Positions 16,862-26,498 are shown, counted from the first letter of the stretch. The stretch is 64,000 nt of DNA from MVRV01 sp964469905 (GCA_964469905.1 CAYXZW010000008.1:20883-84882); one strand, 5' to 3'. Notes: generated by a model from the letters alone, not told the origin. Numbers and translations: made by a program.

Positions 16862-19087
16862 ATGAACATTTTGGACATGAAAACCGTACTGTTTAGTTTC
16901 GTTATCAGCAATGCCATCTGTGCTGTCGTCATGAGTTCACTGTGGCTTCAGTATCGCCGGCGCATCACTGCAACCGGTTTCTGGTTGGCTGGCCTTATTG
17001 TGGCGTTTTTATCCATGCTGCTGCTTGCCCTGCGCGGTACGATACCGGATTTTCTCTCCATAGTGATCGCCAACGGCCTGATTATTACGGGATTCATCCT
17101 CATAGGAACCGGAGTTGAGCGCTATGCCGGGCAAACACTCTCACAGCGCCATAATTATATTCTCCTGGCGGTTTTCATTTTCGCTCAAGGCTATTTCACT
17201 TATTCCCAACCCAGCCTGCTTGCCCGTAAAATTAACGTATCACTGGTAATACTGATTATTTGTTCCCAGTACGCTTGGTTTATCATGCGAAGAGTGGATG
17301 CGGAAATGCGTCGCACCACAATGATTGCGGGCTTAGTATTCACGACCTACAGTCTGGTCAGTGTTGTCCGCATTTATTTGGATTTGTCAGGGCCGCCGGA
17401 AAGCGGACTTTTACAATCGAACTGGTATGACACCCTGGTTATGATAATTTATCAAATGCTGATTATCACAGTATCTTTCGCCATTATTCTGATGGTCAAT
17501 CATCAACTTTTCGTTGAACTGGAACAAGACCTTGCCGAACGTAAAAGTGTGGAGGAAGCGCTGAGGGTAGCTGAGGAAACCTACAGAAATATCTTTCTTA
17601 ATTCTCAAATAGGTCTGTTCAGGACAGACAGGCAAACAGGCCTGCTGCTTGATGCGAATGACACCGTTGCCCGCTTTATCGGTTATCCGGACAGGGCTTC
17701 GCTATTGGCCGAGCACGTCAGAATGGTGGAGCGGTATGTCGATTCCCACGACCGGGAAAAGATGCTCGCTCTCGTGCAGGCTCATGGTGCAATACATAAC
17801 TTCGAAACCCGGTTTCGAAAAAATGATGGTTCGATAATCTGGATACGCGCTTCCGCCAGACTTATCCAGGATAAGGATTGGATGGAAGGCGTTGCGGAAG
17901 ACATCACCGAGCGCAAACAGACTGAAGAGGCTCTACGAGTTAGCGAGGAAAAGCACCGCATTTTACTCGAGGAATCTTCCGACCCGATCTTCTCCTTCAC
18001 TCCGGAAGGGCGGTACACCTTTGTTAACAAAGCTTTTACCGCCGGAGTAGGCAAGTCGGTCGCCGATATTATCGGAAAGACAATCTGGGATGTTTTCCCC
18101 AAAGAAGAGGCCGAAAAGCGCTTCGCCTCCTTGAGTCAGGTATTCCAGACAGGAGAGCAAAAAGTTATTGATGTCCGTGTTCCGCGAACCGGCGGTGACT
18201 TCTTTTATATTACGACCATCACACCCATCAAGGACACTTCAGGCAAAGTAATTACTGCTATCTGTTCGTCCAAGGACATAACCGCGCGCAGGCTGCTGGA
18301 AGAAGAATTGCTTAAAGCCCGTAAACTGGAATCCGTGGGTACTCTGGCCGGAGGGATCGCCCATGATTTCAATAATCTTCTGGCGGCCATTCAAGGTTAT
18401 ATTGAAATGGCTAAAGATAATCTCCCCTCCGGAAGCTGTACTCATGGCTACTTGCTCGACGCTGAGCAATCAGCGCATCAGGCCGCGGAATTGACCAAAC
18501 TAATGATTACCTTCTCCAAAGGAGGCGAACCGGTGAAGTCGCCCCGTGATATCGGAAACCTGATCAAAGACACCGTCTCGCGGGCTATTATCAATCTATC
18601 GGTGGAAAAGAAAGTCACCATTCCAAATAATCTCTGGCCTGCGGAAGTCGATGAAGGTCAGATTTGTCAGACAATAAGAAACATAATAAACAATGCCGCA
18701 GAAGCAATGCCTAAAGGCGGTTTAATTGACGTCAGTGCCGAGAATGTAACAGTCTCCGGCCCAAACCAACTCCCGGTACCCGATGGTCCGTATGTGCGGA
18801 TAGCTATCATTGACAGGGGAGAAGGTATTGCGGCGGACGATTTGCCCCTCATCTTCGATCCCTATTTTTCCACAAAGCAAAGGGGAACACAAAAAGGCAT
18901 GGGTTTGGGTCTATCAGTTTGTCACTCTATTGTCAGCAAACATGGCGGTTGTATCATCGTAGAATCATCGCTGGGCCAAGGAAGCTCCTTTTATATCTAT
19001 CTTCCTGCGCTCATCAGGAAGAAACAGGACGAAAAACTACCCCAACCGGCAAGTACACCGGTTGTGCCGGAAAATATCGGTAATTGA
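16862..19087 (+). CDS. Membrane histidine kinase, 7TM-PAS-PAS-HisKA-HATPase
   Basis: A 741-residue sensor kinase anchored by about seven hydrophobic segments in the first 220 residues (an MHYT/7TM-like sensor of unknown ligand). Two PAS domains follow (about 245-350 and 360-480), then HisKA with GGIAHDFNNLLAAI (about 490-555) and HATPase with DRGEGI and KGMGLGLSVCHS (about 595-715). There is no receiver, so phosphate must go to a separate regulator. AGGTGG lies six bases before the ATG. Its first PAS domain is strikingly like one in the kinase at 10949 (shared NSQIG, DANDTVAR, IGYPDRA), indicating domain shuffling within the locus. Confidence 0.92.
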   Translation: MNILDMKTVLFSFVISNAICAVVMSSLWLQYRRRITATGFWLAGLIVAFLSMLLLALRGTIPDFLSIVIANGLIITGFILIGTGVERYAGQTLSQRHNYILLAVFIFAQGYFTYSQPSLLARKINVSLVILIICSQYAWFIMRRVDAEMRRTTMIAGLVFTTYSLVSVVRIYLDLSGPPESGLLQSNWYDTLVMIIYQMLIITVSFAIILMVNHQLFVELEQDLAERKSVEEALRVAEETYRNIFLNSQIGLFRTDRQTGLLLDANDTVARFIGYPDRASLLAEHVRMVERYVDSHDREKMLALVQAHGAIHNFETRFRKNDGSIIWIRASARLIQDKDWMEGVAEDITERKQTEEALRVSEEKHRILLEESSDPIFSFTPEGRYTFVNKAFTAGVGKSVADIIGKTIWDVFPKEEAEKRFASLSQVFQTGEQKVIDVRVPRTGGDFFYITTITPIKDTSGKVITAICSSKDITARRLLEEELLKARKLESVGTLAGGIAHDFNNLLAAIQGYIEMAKDNLPSGSCTHGYLLDAEQSAHQAAELTKLMITFSKGGEPVKSPRDIGNLIKDTVSRAIINLSVEKKVTIPNNLWPAEVDEGQICQTIRNIINNAAEAMPKGGLIDVSAENVTVSGPNQLPVPDGPYVRIAIIDRGEGIAADDLPLIFDPYFSTKQRGTQKGMGLGLSVCHSIVSKHGGCIIVESSLGQGSSFYIYLPALIRKKQDEKLPQPASTPVVPENIGN

Positions 19088-19108
19088 TTATTTATATAGA
19101 GGCATTTA

Positions 19109-22100
19109 ATGCGTATTTCCCCCCCCTGGTCCATCAGGACGCAGTTATTATTGTTAGTCATGATCTCTGTTTTGCCAGCAATGGGCATCATTATCTACTC
19201 TGGCATCGAGCGCCGAGATCTCGCGATAAAAGAGACGAAAGAATCGTCCTTGCGCTTTATAAGCACGATAGCCGAGCGTCAGCACGTTATTGAAGAAAGC
19301 ACCCACCAGCTTTTGATGGTGTTGGCAAAGATTCCGGCCTTACAAAACCTGGACATTAAGGCCTGTAATGCGCTATTTCGACAGTTGCTCCCACAGAATC
19401 CGCTATACGGGAACATTTTTTTTGTCGACAAAAATGGCTGGGTTGTCGCCTCGGCCGTTCCCACCAAACCCCACAATATAGCTAAGCGAAAATATTTTCG
19501 AGATATCATAACCAAGAAGTATGAATTTTCTACCGGAGAATATGTTGTTGGCGTCAGTGTTGGGAAACCTGTATTTCACTATGCTGTTCCTGTATCTGAC
19601 AAAAGACGATCTCTGAAAGGGATTGTTGTCGTTGCCTTGAATCTGAAAAACTATGACAAGGTTATCGCTGAGGCCAACCTGCCGGAAAAATCTAATCTTG
19701 CTTTGACGGATCATCAGGGGATACGCCTCTATCGTTACCCGGACAACGATAAGTTTGCAGGACAACACGACTTACCGGTAATGATCAAGCACATGGCAGG
19801 TTCGTCCAATGAAGGCATTTTTCTGGAAGCCGGAGTGGATGGCACAAGGCGCTTCTATGCTTATAAGAAATTCCGGTTATCAAAAGACTTGCCCCCATAT
19901 CTCTACATGCGACTGGGTATAACGGAAGAGAAAGCTCTGGAAGGCGCCAGATATGTCCTGTGGAGAGACCTGTCCATTCTTGTTTTTATCTTCATTCTTG
20001 CCCTTGCTTGCGCCTGGTTTCTGGGAGGTTTTCTGATTGCCAATTCCTTAAACAAGCTTATCACTGTAACAAATCTGTTTAAAAGGGGAGAGCGCAACAT
20101 AACAACAGGCCTGCCCCATAATGAAAACGAACTGGGGCAACTGGCTGAAGCTTTTGACCAGATGATTGCAGAGCTCAATAAGCATGATTCCGAACAAAAG
20201 AAACTCGAGGAGGTGTTGCAGGAGAGTGAGGAAAAGTACCGCATGATGGTGGAAAACGCCCGGGAAGGCATCATGATTGCCCAAGATAGGAGGCTGATTT
20301 TCGTCAACCGCGCTACTGAAGGCATTATGGGTTACTCAAAAGAGATATTAACATCGCAACCCTTCGCTGATTTCATCCATCCGGATGACCGGAATTTGGT
20401 AGTCACGCGCCATTTGGACAGACTTAACGGCAGGGAAATTCCCCCTGTTTATTCTTTCCGGATAGTTTGTTCGAACAAAATGATAAAGCAAGTTGAATTA
20501 AATGCGGCTGTGATAAACTGGAAAGGCAGGCCAGCTACTGTTAGTTTTATCAGTGACATAACTGATCGAAAACAGGTGGAAGAAATATTGCAAGCGAATG
20601 AAGTTAAATTTAATCAAATTTTTAAATTAAGTCCGGTTGCTCAAACACTTTCAACTCTTCAAGAGGGTATTTTTCTGGATGTTAATGAAGAATTTCTGCG
20701 AACAACCGAAAGAACCAGCGAAGAGGTAATTGGCCATACGGCAAGTGAAATAGGGATTTGGGAAAATGCGGAACAGCGTAATCATATTTTATCAGTCGTC
20801 AGAGAGAAGGGTTTGGTAAGCAATATTGAACTGGAAACCCAATCCAAATCCGGCAAAGTTAGTCATGTGTTATGGTCGGCTGGAAAGATCAAGATCAATG
20901 GTCAGGAATGCCTGCTTGCTTCAGCCATAGACATCACCGAGCTCAGGCGGACAAAAGAAGAGCTACAAAAATCAGAACGCCGCCTGAATGACATCATAAA
21001 TTTTCTTCCCGACGCCACATTGGCTATTGATAGTGAGAAGAAGATCATCATCTGGAATAAAGCCATTGAGAAAATGACCGGCATTAAAGCAGCAGACATG
21101 ATAGGCAAGGGCAATTATGAGTACTCGATTCCCTTCTATGGACAAAGAAGACGCCAGCTTATGAACCTTATATGGGAGAACGATCAGAATCTTATCGAAA
21201 AATACTCTCACGTAAATCGCGACGGAGAATCACTGATTTCCGAGGCATTTTGTAACGCCCTCTATGACGGCCGGGGAGCCCATGTCTATGCCAAAGCATC
21301 TCCGCTTCACGATCAAGGTGGTAATATAATTGGTGCCATAGAGTCTATCCGCGACATTACCGAGGATAAGCGGGCAGAAGAGGCTATTCAAACTGAGAAA
21401 AGCAATCTGGGCGCAATCTTTGCCTCCTCGCCCGTGGGTATGCTGGTCATAGATGAAAACACGAACATCGTCATGGCTAATGCGACTTCCGAAATTATCG
21501 CCACGGGACACCATCAGGACATTCTGAACCGGCAACCAGGCGATGCGATGGGATGTGTCCACAGCTCCAAGGATCCGCGCGGTTGCGGGTTTTCACCCGA
21601 TTGTCGCCTTTGCCCCTTGCGCAATGCTATTAAATCAGTCATCAGCAGTAGCTCCTCACTTCGCAATAAGGAAATGGCTATCGAATTGGTCCGCAATGGT
21701 AATCTGAATACTGTCTGGCTGGCCGTCGGCGCCGAACCTCTGATCATCAACAATCGGCGGCATGTTGTTATTGCCTTGAATGATATAACCGAACTGAAAT
21801 TGATGGAAAAGAAGTTCTTTGAAGCCCAGAAGATGGAATCTTTGGGTGTGCTGTCAGGGGGGATAGCACATGACTTTAACAACATCCTGGCTTCGCTGCT
21901 CGGTTATACGGAAATGGCCGCTGAAGAAAAAGACGAATCTGTTCGAAAGCATTGCCTAGAACAGGTACTTTTGGCCTGCGAACGGGCTCGCGACCTTGTC
22001 CAGCAGATACTTGCTTTCAGTCGCCATACCGAGAGCGAAAGAAAACCTTTTGATATGCGATTACTCATTAAGGAATCTTTGAATCTCATAAGCTCCACCA

Positions 22101-22954
22101 TACCAGCAACAATCGAGATTCGACAAAAGATCACAAATAAAATTTGCCCAATCAATGCTGATCCAACGCAGATGCATCAAGTACTGATGAATCTTTGCAC
22201 CAATGCTGTCCATGCAATGGGAGAAAAGGGCGGCACGCTGGACATTAGTTTATCGTGTGAAGAAAACATGACCAGTCTGCCGGATTTAAAGACTGGTTGC
22301 TACGTCAAACTAATAGTGTCCGATAATGGATTGGGCATTGATCCGGCCATCAGAGATCGTATTTTTGAGCCCTTCTTTACCACAAAGAAGGTTGGCGAGG
22401 GTACTGGACTCGGATTATCCGTTGTCTATGGTATTATCAATAATCATCAGGGAACGATTACCGTATCCAGCGAACCGAACAAAGGAACAACTTTTATTGT
22501 ATATATTCCTTTTGCCGATGAAACGAAGCACGAAAAAGAAAAACAAACATTATCGACCCTTGCCAAGAGAAAGGGCAGTGAATGTATTCTTTTTGTGGAC
22601 GATGATAAGTCCCTGGCAAAATTGGGACCGAAAATGCTTTCCTCTCTGGGTTATGAAGTGAAGGCCTTTACTGACAGCAGGGAGGCATTGAAAACATTTT
22701 GCGCCAGTCCGGAGAGTTTTGACCTGGTCATCACGGATATGACGATGCCACACCTGACGGGCAAAGATCTGGCCCAGGAAATAATGAAATCCCGGCTGGA
22801 CATGCCCATAATTCTTTGCACTGGATATAGCGAGTACATGAATGAAGAAAAGGCCCTGCAAATGGGGATCAAGAAACTTTTCAGGAAGCCTTTCACTAAA
22901 AATGATCTGGCCAAAGTCGTCAGAGAAATACTAGACAAATCAGGAAGAAAATGA
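19109..22954 (+). CDS. Membrane hybrid histidine kinase dCache-HAMP-PAS4-HisKA-HATPase-REC
   Basis: A 1281-residue transmembrane kinase. A signal anchor (about 12-32) and a second membrane segment (about 290-312) flank a periplasmic double-Cache ligand-binding domain with VFHYAVPV and LALTDHQG. Then come HAMP (about 312-365), four PAS domains, HisKA (GGIAHDFNNILASL), HATPase (DNGLGID, GTGLGLSVVYG) and a C-terminal receiver (VDDDK; Asp in VITDMTMPHLTG; Lys in FRKPF). The last PAS contains a cysteine cluster (GCGFSPDCRLCPLR) that suggests a bound metal or redox sensing. GAGG lies before the ATG. It is the only kinase here with a clear extracellular sensor and is a candidate input for the chemosensory system. 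Confidence 0.93.
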   Translation: MRISPPWSIRTQLLLLVMISVLPAMGIIIYSGIERRDLAIKETKESSLRFISTIAERQHVIEESTHQLLMVLAKIPALQNLDIKACNALFRQLLPQNPLYGNIFFVDKNGWVVASAVPTKPHNIAKRKYFRDIITKKYEFSTGEYVVGVSVGKPVFHYAVPVSDKRRSLKGIVVVALNLKNYDKVIAEANLPEKSNLALTDHQGIRLYRYPDNDKFAGQHDLPVMIKHMAGSSNEGIFLEAGVDGTRRFYAYKKFRLSKDLPPYLYMRLGITEEKALEGARYVLWRDLSILVFIFILALACAWFLGGFLIANSLNKLITVTNLFKRGERNITTGLPHNENELGQLAEAFDQMIAELNKHDSEQKKLEEVLQESEEKYRMMVENAREGIMIAQDRRLIFVNRATEGIMGYSKEILTSQPFADFIHPDDRNLVVTRHLDRLNGREIPPVYSFRIVCSNKMIKQVELNAAVINWKGRPATVSFISDITDRKQVEEILQANEVKFNQIFKLSPVAQTLSTLQEGIFLDVNEEFLRTTERTSEEVIGHTASEIGIWENAEQRNHILSVVREKGLVSNIELETQSKSGKVSHVLWSAGKIKINGQECLLASAIDITELRRTKEELQKSERRLNDIINFLPDATLAIDSEKKIIIWNKAIEKMTGIKAADMIGKGNYEYSIPFYGQRRRQLMNLIWENDQNLIEKYSHVNRDGESLISEAFCNALYDGRGAHVYAKASPLHDQGGNIIGAIESIRDITEDKRAEEAIQTEKSNLGAIFASSPVGMLVIDENTNIVMANATSEIIATGHHQDILNRQPGDAMGCVHSSKDPRGCGFSPDCRLCPLRNAIKSVISSSSSLRNKEMAIELVRNGNLNTVWLAVGAEPLIINNRRHVVIALNDITELKLMEKKFFEAQKMESLGVLSGGIAHDFNNILASLLGYTEMAAEEKDESVRKHCLEQVLLACERARDLVQQILAFSRHTESERKPFDMRLLIKESLNLISSTIPATIEIRQKITNKICPINADPTQMHQVLMNLCTNAVHAMGEKGGTLDISLSCEENMTSLPDLKTGCYVKLIVSDNGLGIDPAIRDRIFEPFFTTKKVGEGTGLGLSVVYGIINNHQGTITVSSEPNKGTTFIVYIPFADETKHEKEKQTLSTLAKRKGSECILFVDDDKSLAKLGPKMLSSLGYEVKAFTDSREALKTFCASPESFDLVITDMTMPHLTGKDLAQEIMKSRLDMPIILCTGYSEYMNEEKALQMGIKKLFRKPFTKNDLAKVVREILDKSGRK

Positions 22955-22978
22955 AATGCTCATCCCACAGGAATTGAG

Positions 22979-23572
22979 ATGAGAAAAGAAGATATTAATG
23001 GATCAATGCGGGTAACAATAAGTCCCGGTGAATATTATTCTACTGCCGGCGTAGCGGTAATTTCGACCTTGCTCGGCTCCTGTGTCGCCGCCTGCCTGTA
23101 TGATCCGCAAAACAAGCTGATCGGTATGAACCATTTCATGCTCAGCAATCCGCGTTACCCCCATGATATACCCATACTTGCTTCCGAAGCCGGACGTTAC
23201 GGCAGTTACGCCATGGACCTTCTCATCAACGACATGATGGCCAAGGGAAGCAATCGTCGGTTGCTGCGGGCAAAGATATTCGGCGGAGCAACGATAATCA
23301 ATAAGGATAGTGGTGGTAATTTTTACTGCGTGGGGGAAATCAACTGTAAATTCATCCGTGAATATCTGCGTATCGAGAAGATTCCCATTGATGCAGAGGA
23401 TCTGGGTGGTAATTATGGCCGGGTTATTCATTTTTCCAATGGTGATTTTGCCATTTACAGAAGGAAAATCGGCCATTCCAGAAGCGAGCGTCTGGTAAGC
23501 CGTGATCGCCACTGCTGGCAACGGGCGATTGAAAAACAGGAAAAAGCCCCGCCGCAAGCAGATATCTGGTAG
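22979..23572 (+). CDS. cheD: CheD receptor glutamine deamidase
   Basis: CheD deamidates receptor glutamines and in other bacteria interacts with CheC-type phosphatases. The 197-residue protein has the catalytic Cys in LGSCVAACLYD (C35) and the catalytic His in MNHFML (H52). The 17-residue Cys-His spacing is typical; the third residue would be S29 or T30. GGATI in the centre and an extended basic C-terminus follow. It is the last + strand gene of the chemosensory locus and converges on the J-domain ATPase gene 34 bp away. No cheC is visible. Confidence 0.92.
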   Translation: MRKEDINGSMRVTISPGEYYSTAGVAVISTLLGSCVAACLYDPQNKLIGMNHFMLSNPRYPHDIPILASEAGRYGSYAMDLLINDMMAKGSNRRLLRAKIFGGATIINKDSGGNFYCVGEINCKFIREYLRIEKIPIDAEDLGGNYGRVIHFSNGDFAIYRRKIGHSRSERLVSRDRHCWQRAIEKQEKAPPQADIW

Positions 23573-23606
23573 CGGCAACGTGCTGTAGTTCGGCAGTATT
23601 TTATAC

Positions 23607-24815
23607 TTAAGCCTTAGCCATCATTTTCTTAAAAATTGAACGAAGTTCTTTTGCCATCTTGCCGTTTGGATATTTAGCTACAACAGGAACAAGATCAATC
23701 GCACTGCGCCCAATAACCGGATCATGCGTAATGTGACCAAGATAGGATACTTCTTTGGAAAGCCACTTTTTGGAAACACCCTGAATCCTTTTGACAACAT
23801 TTTGTGTTTCCAAGTCATTTTTCAGGTCAGAGGGAACATTGTTGATAACAAGAAGTGGATCAAAGTTTGATAACACCTTTTGGATCAATGGAAGATTAAC
23901 ATGCTGCTGCTCATTAACTCGCTCCAGGAACTCTTCAATTGTTCTTACCTGCATCTCACCAGGTGTAATGAAGGCCTTAGCAATAAATGTCTTCAATCCA
24001 TTATCTAATGTGTCATGAAATTTTGACTCAGGGCCAAAGAGTCTGATCATTTGCCTGAATAAAACTGCTTTCATAAAATGATATGCTTCAATATAAGCCG
24101 CAGACTCATGAGTTGCCATAACAATCCCGTAATCCGCAGCAAGAAAAAAATCGATAGTATTATACGTTATGTCTCCACCAAGATCGACCACAACAAAATC
24201 GGCATCGATCTCCCGAACAGCCTTAATCAGTTTGAGCTTGCGCAAAAAATCGATGTTGGTAACACCGAACTCTGAGCTGTCGCCGCCGACAATATATGGC
24301 CCGTATTTGCTTTTTATCATTACCTCCTGCAGCGTATTTGCGCGTTTATTGATAAAATCGTTAATCGTCTTTTTAAGGATAGTCCTGTTACCGAGATAGA
24401 GATGTATGTTTGCCCCTCCAAGATCAAGATCAACAATAACTGTCTTGTAACCCATTGAGGATAGGAGGATGCCGTAATTTACGGCAAACATGCTTTTGCC
24501 TATTCCACCTTTGGCTCCCCCAACTGATATAATCTTTTTTTTGATAAAGTTTGCAGGCGCGCTTTGTTCTAAGTATGTTATTATTGTTTCATGTGCTTCA
24601 CGTATAGTGTTGAACTTCTGTTGCATCGTTTCATTGAGTCCCTCCGGATGTACATCCGGATGATAGAGCTTCGCTTTATCGCGGTAGGCCTTTCTCACCA
24701 TATCAAATGATAAATTTTTTATAAATTGATCACTTTTTATCTTTTCTGGTGCAAAAAGATGCGCACAAACTGCCCGAATCTCTTCATGGTCGAATGATTT
24801 TTCTCTGTCAATCAT
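23607..24815 (-). CDS. J-domain / MinD-FlhG-like ATPase fusion
   Basis: A 402-residue protein with two parts rarely joined. Residues about 8-82 form a DnaJ-type J domain with the essential HPD tripeptide (positions 52-54, in KLYHPDVHPEG), preceded by basic helix II residues. Residues about 92-395 form a SIMIBI P-loop ATPase of the MinD/FlhG group, with deviant Walker A GGAKGGIGKS (99-108) and DLDLGGANIH. FlhG-type ATPases position or count flagella and MinD positions division; J domains recruit Hsp70. The J domain may therefore deliver DnaK to the ATPase's partner. The gene converges on cheD, so it may position chemosensory arrays or flagella. That is inference. Confidence 0.85.
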   Translation of the reverse strand: MIDREKSFDHEEIRAVCAHLFAPEKIKSDQFIKNLSFDMVRKAYRDKAKLYHPDVHPEGLNETMQQKFNTIREAHETIITYLEQSAPANFIKKKIISVGGAKGGIGKSMFAVNYGILLSSMGYKTVIVDLDLGGANIHLYLGNRTILKKTINDFINKRANTLQEVMIKSKYGPYIVGGDSSEFGVTNIDFLRKLKLIKAVREIDADFVVVDLGGDITYNTIDFFLAADYGIVMATHESAAYIEAYHFMKAVLFRQMIRLFGPESKFHDTLDNGLKTFIAKAFITPGEMQVRTIEEFLERVNEQQHVNLPLIQKVLSNFDPLLVINNVPSDLKNDLETQNVVKRIQGVSKKWLSKEVSYLGHITHDPVIGRSAIDLVPVVAKYPNGKMAKELRSIFKKMMAKA

Positions 24816-25154
24816 AATGGCGAGAGACTCCTATTCTTCCTCATCGTACCAGAAACGGATGAAACATGTTGCATGAATTATAAAAATCTTCAGAATATAT
24901 TTCCTTCAACAAACATCATGAAATATTATCTATCTATTCACATTAACACAAGTTAAGCTAGAGTTCAGCCATTTTTAAATTCTCAATTTAGGTATGTTCA
25001 TAGTGCCTGATAATTTTATTCAATCAGGATAACAATATTTCATTTCACAATCATCTATATCCGGGCTTTTTAAAATAATTTAGTAGATGTAAGCAGTAAT
25101 TTGTAATATTATAATTGATATTGACAATAAGATTTTCAATGGTAACCCTTTTAC
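24816..25154. other. AT-rich intergenic region, no gene seen
   Basis: About 340 bp of AT-rich DNA between the divergent J-domain ATPase gene and a small + strand ORF. I see no tRNA, terminator or convincing promoter. The change of gene character from chemosensory to mobile-element genes happens around here. Confidence 0.6.
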
Positions 25155-25481
25155 ATGGAAAACATAGCACCTCTGCCGCAAAGAACATATCAGGAAATAA
25201 ATGAAAACAGGCGCAGATTGCTCAATGAAGCTTATTTTTCTTACCCAGAGTATATTTACTGCGATCCTGACGAGTTTAACTGGCATACCGCTACTGGCCG
25301 TATAAATATTTTTGATCTCTTCTATCTTGGCGATTGCAATTATATTGACCTTATAGGCAGTTCAACAGAAACACACAGAAAACCTGATTTTTTTATGCTG
25401 ACCCCAAAAGGTGCTGACCTCTTGGAAATTCCAAAAAAACTAGATGAGAGATTCCCTCTTGGGCAGGGTAAGCATTATTGA
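25155..25481 (+). CDS. Hypothetical protein, 108 aa
   Basis: I do not recognise a family. The product is acidic and aromatic-rich (PEYIYCDPDEFNW, IFDLFYLGDCNYIDLIG) and reads like a real globular protein rather than a random frame. It has no signal peptide or membrane segment. The ribosome site is poor, which lowers confidence. It is the only + strand gene in the mobile-element region and faces away from the J-domain ATPase gene. It could be cargo of the integrated element or a fragment of a longer gene. Confidence 0.45.
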   Translation: MENIAPLPQRTYQEINENRRRLLNEAYFSYPEYIYCDPDEFNWHTATGRINIFDLFYLGDCNYIDLIGSSTETHRKPDFFMLTPKGADLLEIPKKLDERFPLGQGKHY

Positions 25482-25638
25482 CAATCTTTTACTATCCGTA
25501 TCACTTAAAATCTGCTCCTTGGAGGCCGCTGGGCCAGAAGAAACTTCTCATCAAACTCCTATAGCTGAAACCAAATGCGCCGCTATAAACCGCTCTTCAA
25601 ATTCCTTGCATTTATTTCTTTTCCATCGATGGAATTAA

Positions 25639-25806
25639 CTAATCTTCATCTTCATCTGCAACTGTCTGCAGCAAAATGACCCGTAACTGACTACTCATAC
25701 TTCGCGCATTTTCATCAGCTAACCGCTGTAAATATTGTTTTTCAATTGGATATAATTTGGTGCTAACACGAATTTTTTCATCTTTTTTGGTTTTTTCTTG
25801 CGACAT
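25639..25806 (-). CDS. Small ribbon-helix-helix (Arc-like) DNA-binding protein, 55 aa
   Basis: A short gene read on the minus strand: it begins MSQEKTKKDEKIRVSTKLYP and ends VADEDED before a TAG at 25639-25641. A perfect GGAGG lies eight bases before the ATG, which strongly supports expression. The layout is that of a ribbon-helix-helix repressor: a short polar arm, a beta strand (KIRVSTKLY), and two helices (IEKQYLQRLADENA and SMSSQLRVILLQT) with the turn between them. Such proteins control plasmid copy number, transfer or toxin-antitoxin genes. In this element it could be the antitoxin-like or copy-control regulator. No partner toxin is evident next to it. Confidence 0.8.
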   Translation of the reverse strand: MSQEKTKKDEKIRVSTKLYPIEKQYLQRLADENARSMSSQLRVILLQTVADEDED

Positions 25807-26129
25807 AGTAATACCTCCAGTTATGATATATTGCGCATTTAGTAAACTTATTACGACACTGTTTTACACGCAAACTGTGCCACTTCCAAAACTCTGCAGA
25901 ATCGCACTCTACATTTCTTATTCGCATAATTCTTAATGATAACAAAAGCATATACAATCGTCCCCGTTTTGGCGGACTCGGGAATATGGGATATGGACGT
26001 GTGTGCAATTCATAAAAATCCTCCGATATTTCAGCCCGGTCAAGTTGTCTTTTCCTTAACGTAATCCTCTCCGTTATATAAGTATTGCCAGACGTTATTT
26101 CATCTGCACATTTTTCTAAAGTTACAAAT
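25807..26129. other. Intergenic region of the mobile element, no gene seen
   Basis: About 320 bp between the ribbon-helix-helix gene and the winged-helix-like gene. Minus-strand frames overlapping it are short and read like noise. It must hold the promoter of the ribbon-helix-helix gene, but no clear -35/-10 pair is visible to me. Confidence 0.5.
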
Positions 26130-26498
26130 TTATCCTTTCCATTCCAATATTGTTACTTCCGATAGTCGCCCATGATATCTGATGACGGATATCAGTCCTG
26201 CCCCCTCAAGCTCAGCAAGTGCGCGATAAGCAGCATTGCGTTTGACCCCCATGCCATTCAAGACACTGCCTGACAAGGCTATTGTACGCATCTTTTTTAT
26301 GCCCGCAAGAAACCAAATTGCAATTGCTACATGAAGAGCTTTTCCCGGCAGTTTGGCTGCCATATTGAGCCAGTCCAGAGGAATTGGGCCCTTGAGAAAC
26401 TTTTCCCCATTTTTGTGCCTCGGTAGTGATTTATTGTCTCTAAATTCTATCTTAGGAACATTAGGCAAGGTTAAATTTTCAAGGTTGAGGTCGTCCAT
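26130..26498 (-). CDS. Winged-helix-like hypothetical protein of mobile element
   Basis: A 122-residue protein with a polar N-terminus (about 1-35), a conserved-looking core GPIPLDWLNMAAKLPGKAL, and a C-terminal half that reads as a winged helix: helix SGSVLNGMGV, recognition-type helix KRNAAYRALAELEGAGLI, then a beta hairpin (VIRYHGRLSEVTIL). It starts six bases after the stop of the DNA polymerase gene, so it is the last gene of that operon. A role as replication or transcription regulator of the element is inferred from the fold and position; the exact function is unknown. Confidence 0.75.
   Translation of the reverse strand: MDDLNLENLTLPNVPKIEFRDNKSLPRHKNGEKFLKGPIPLDWLNMAAKLPGKALHVAIAIWFLAGIKKMRTIALSGSVLNGMGVKRNAAYRALAELEGAGLISVIRYHGRLSEVTILEWKG

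Noticed and set aside
25778..26008. 76-aa minus-strand ORF
   Set aside because: It overlaps the well-supported ribbon-helix-helix gene in another frame, has no ribosome site and low-complexity content.
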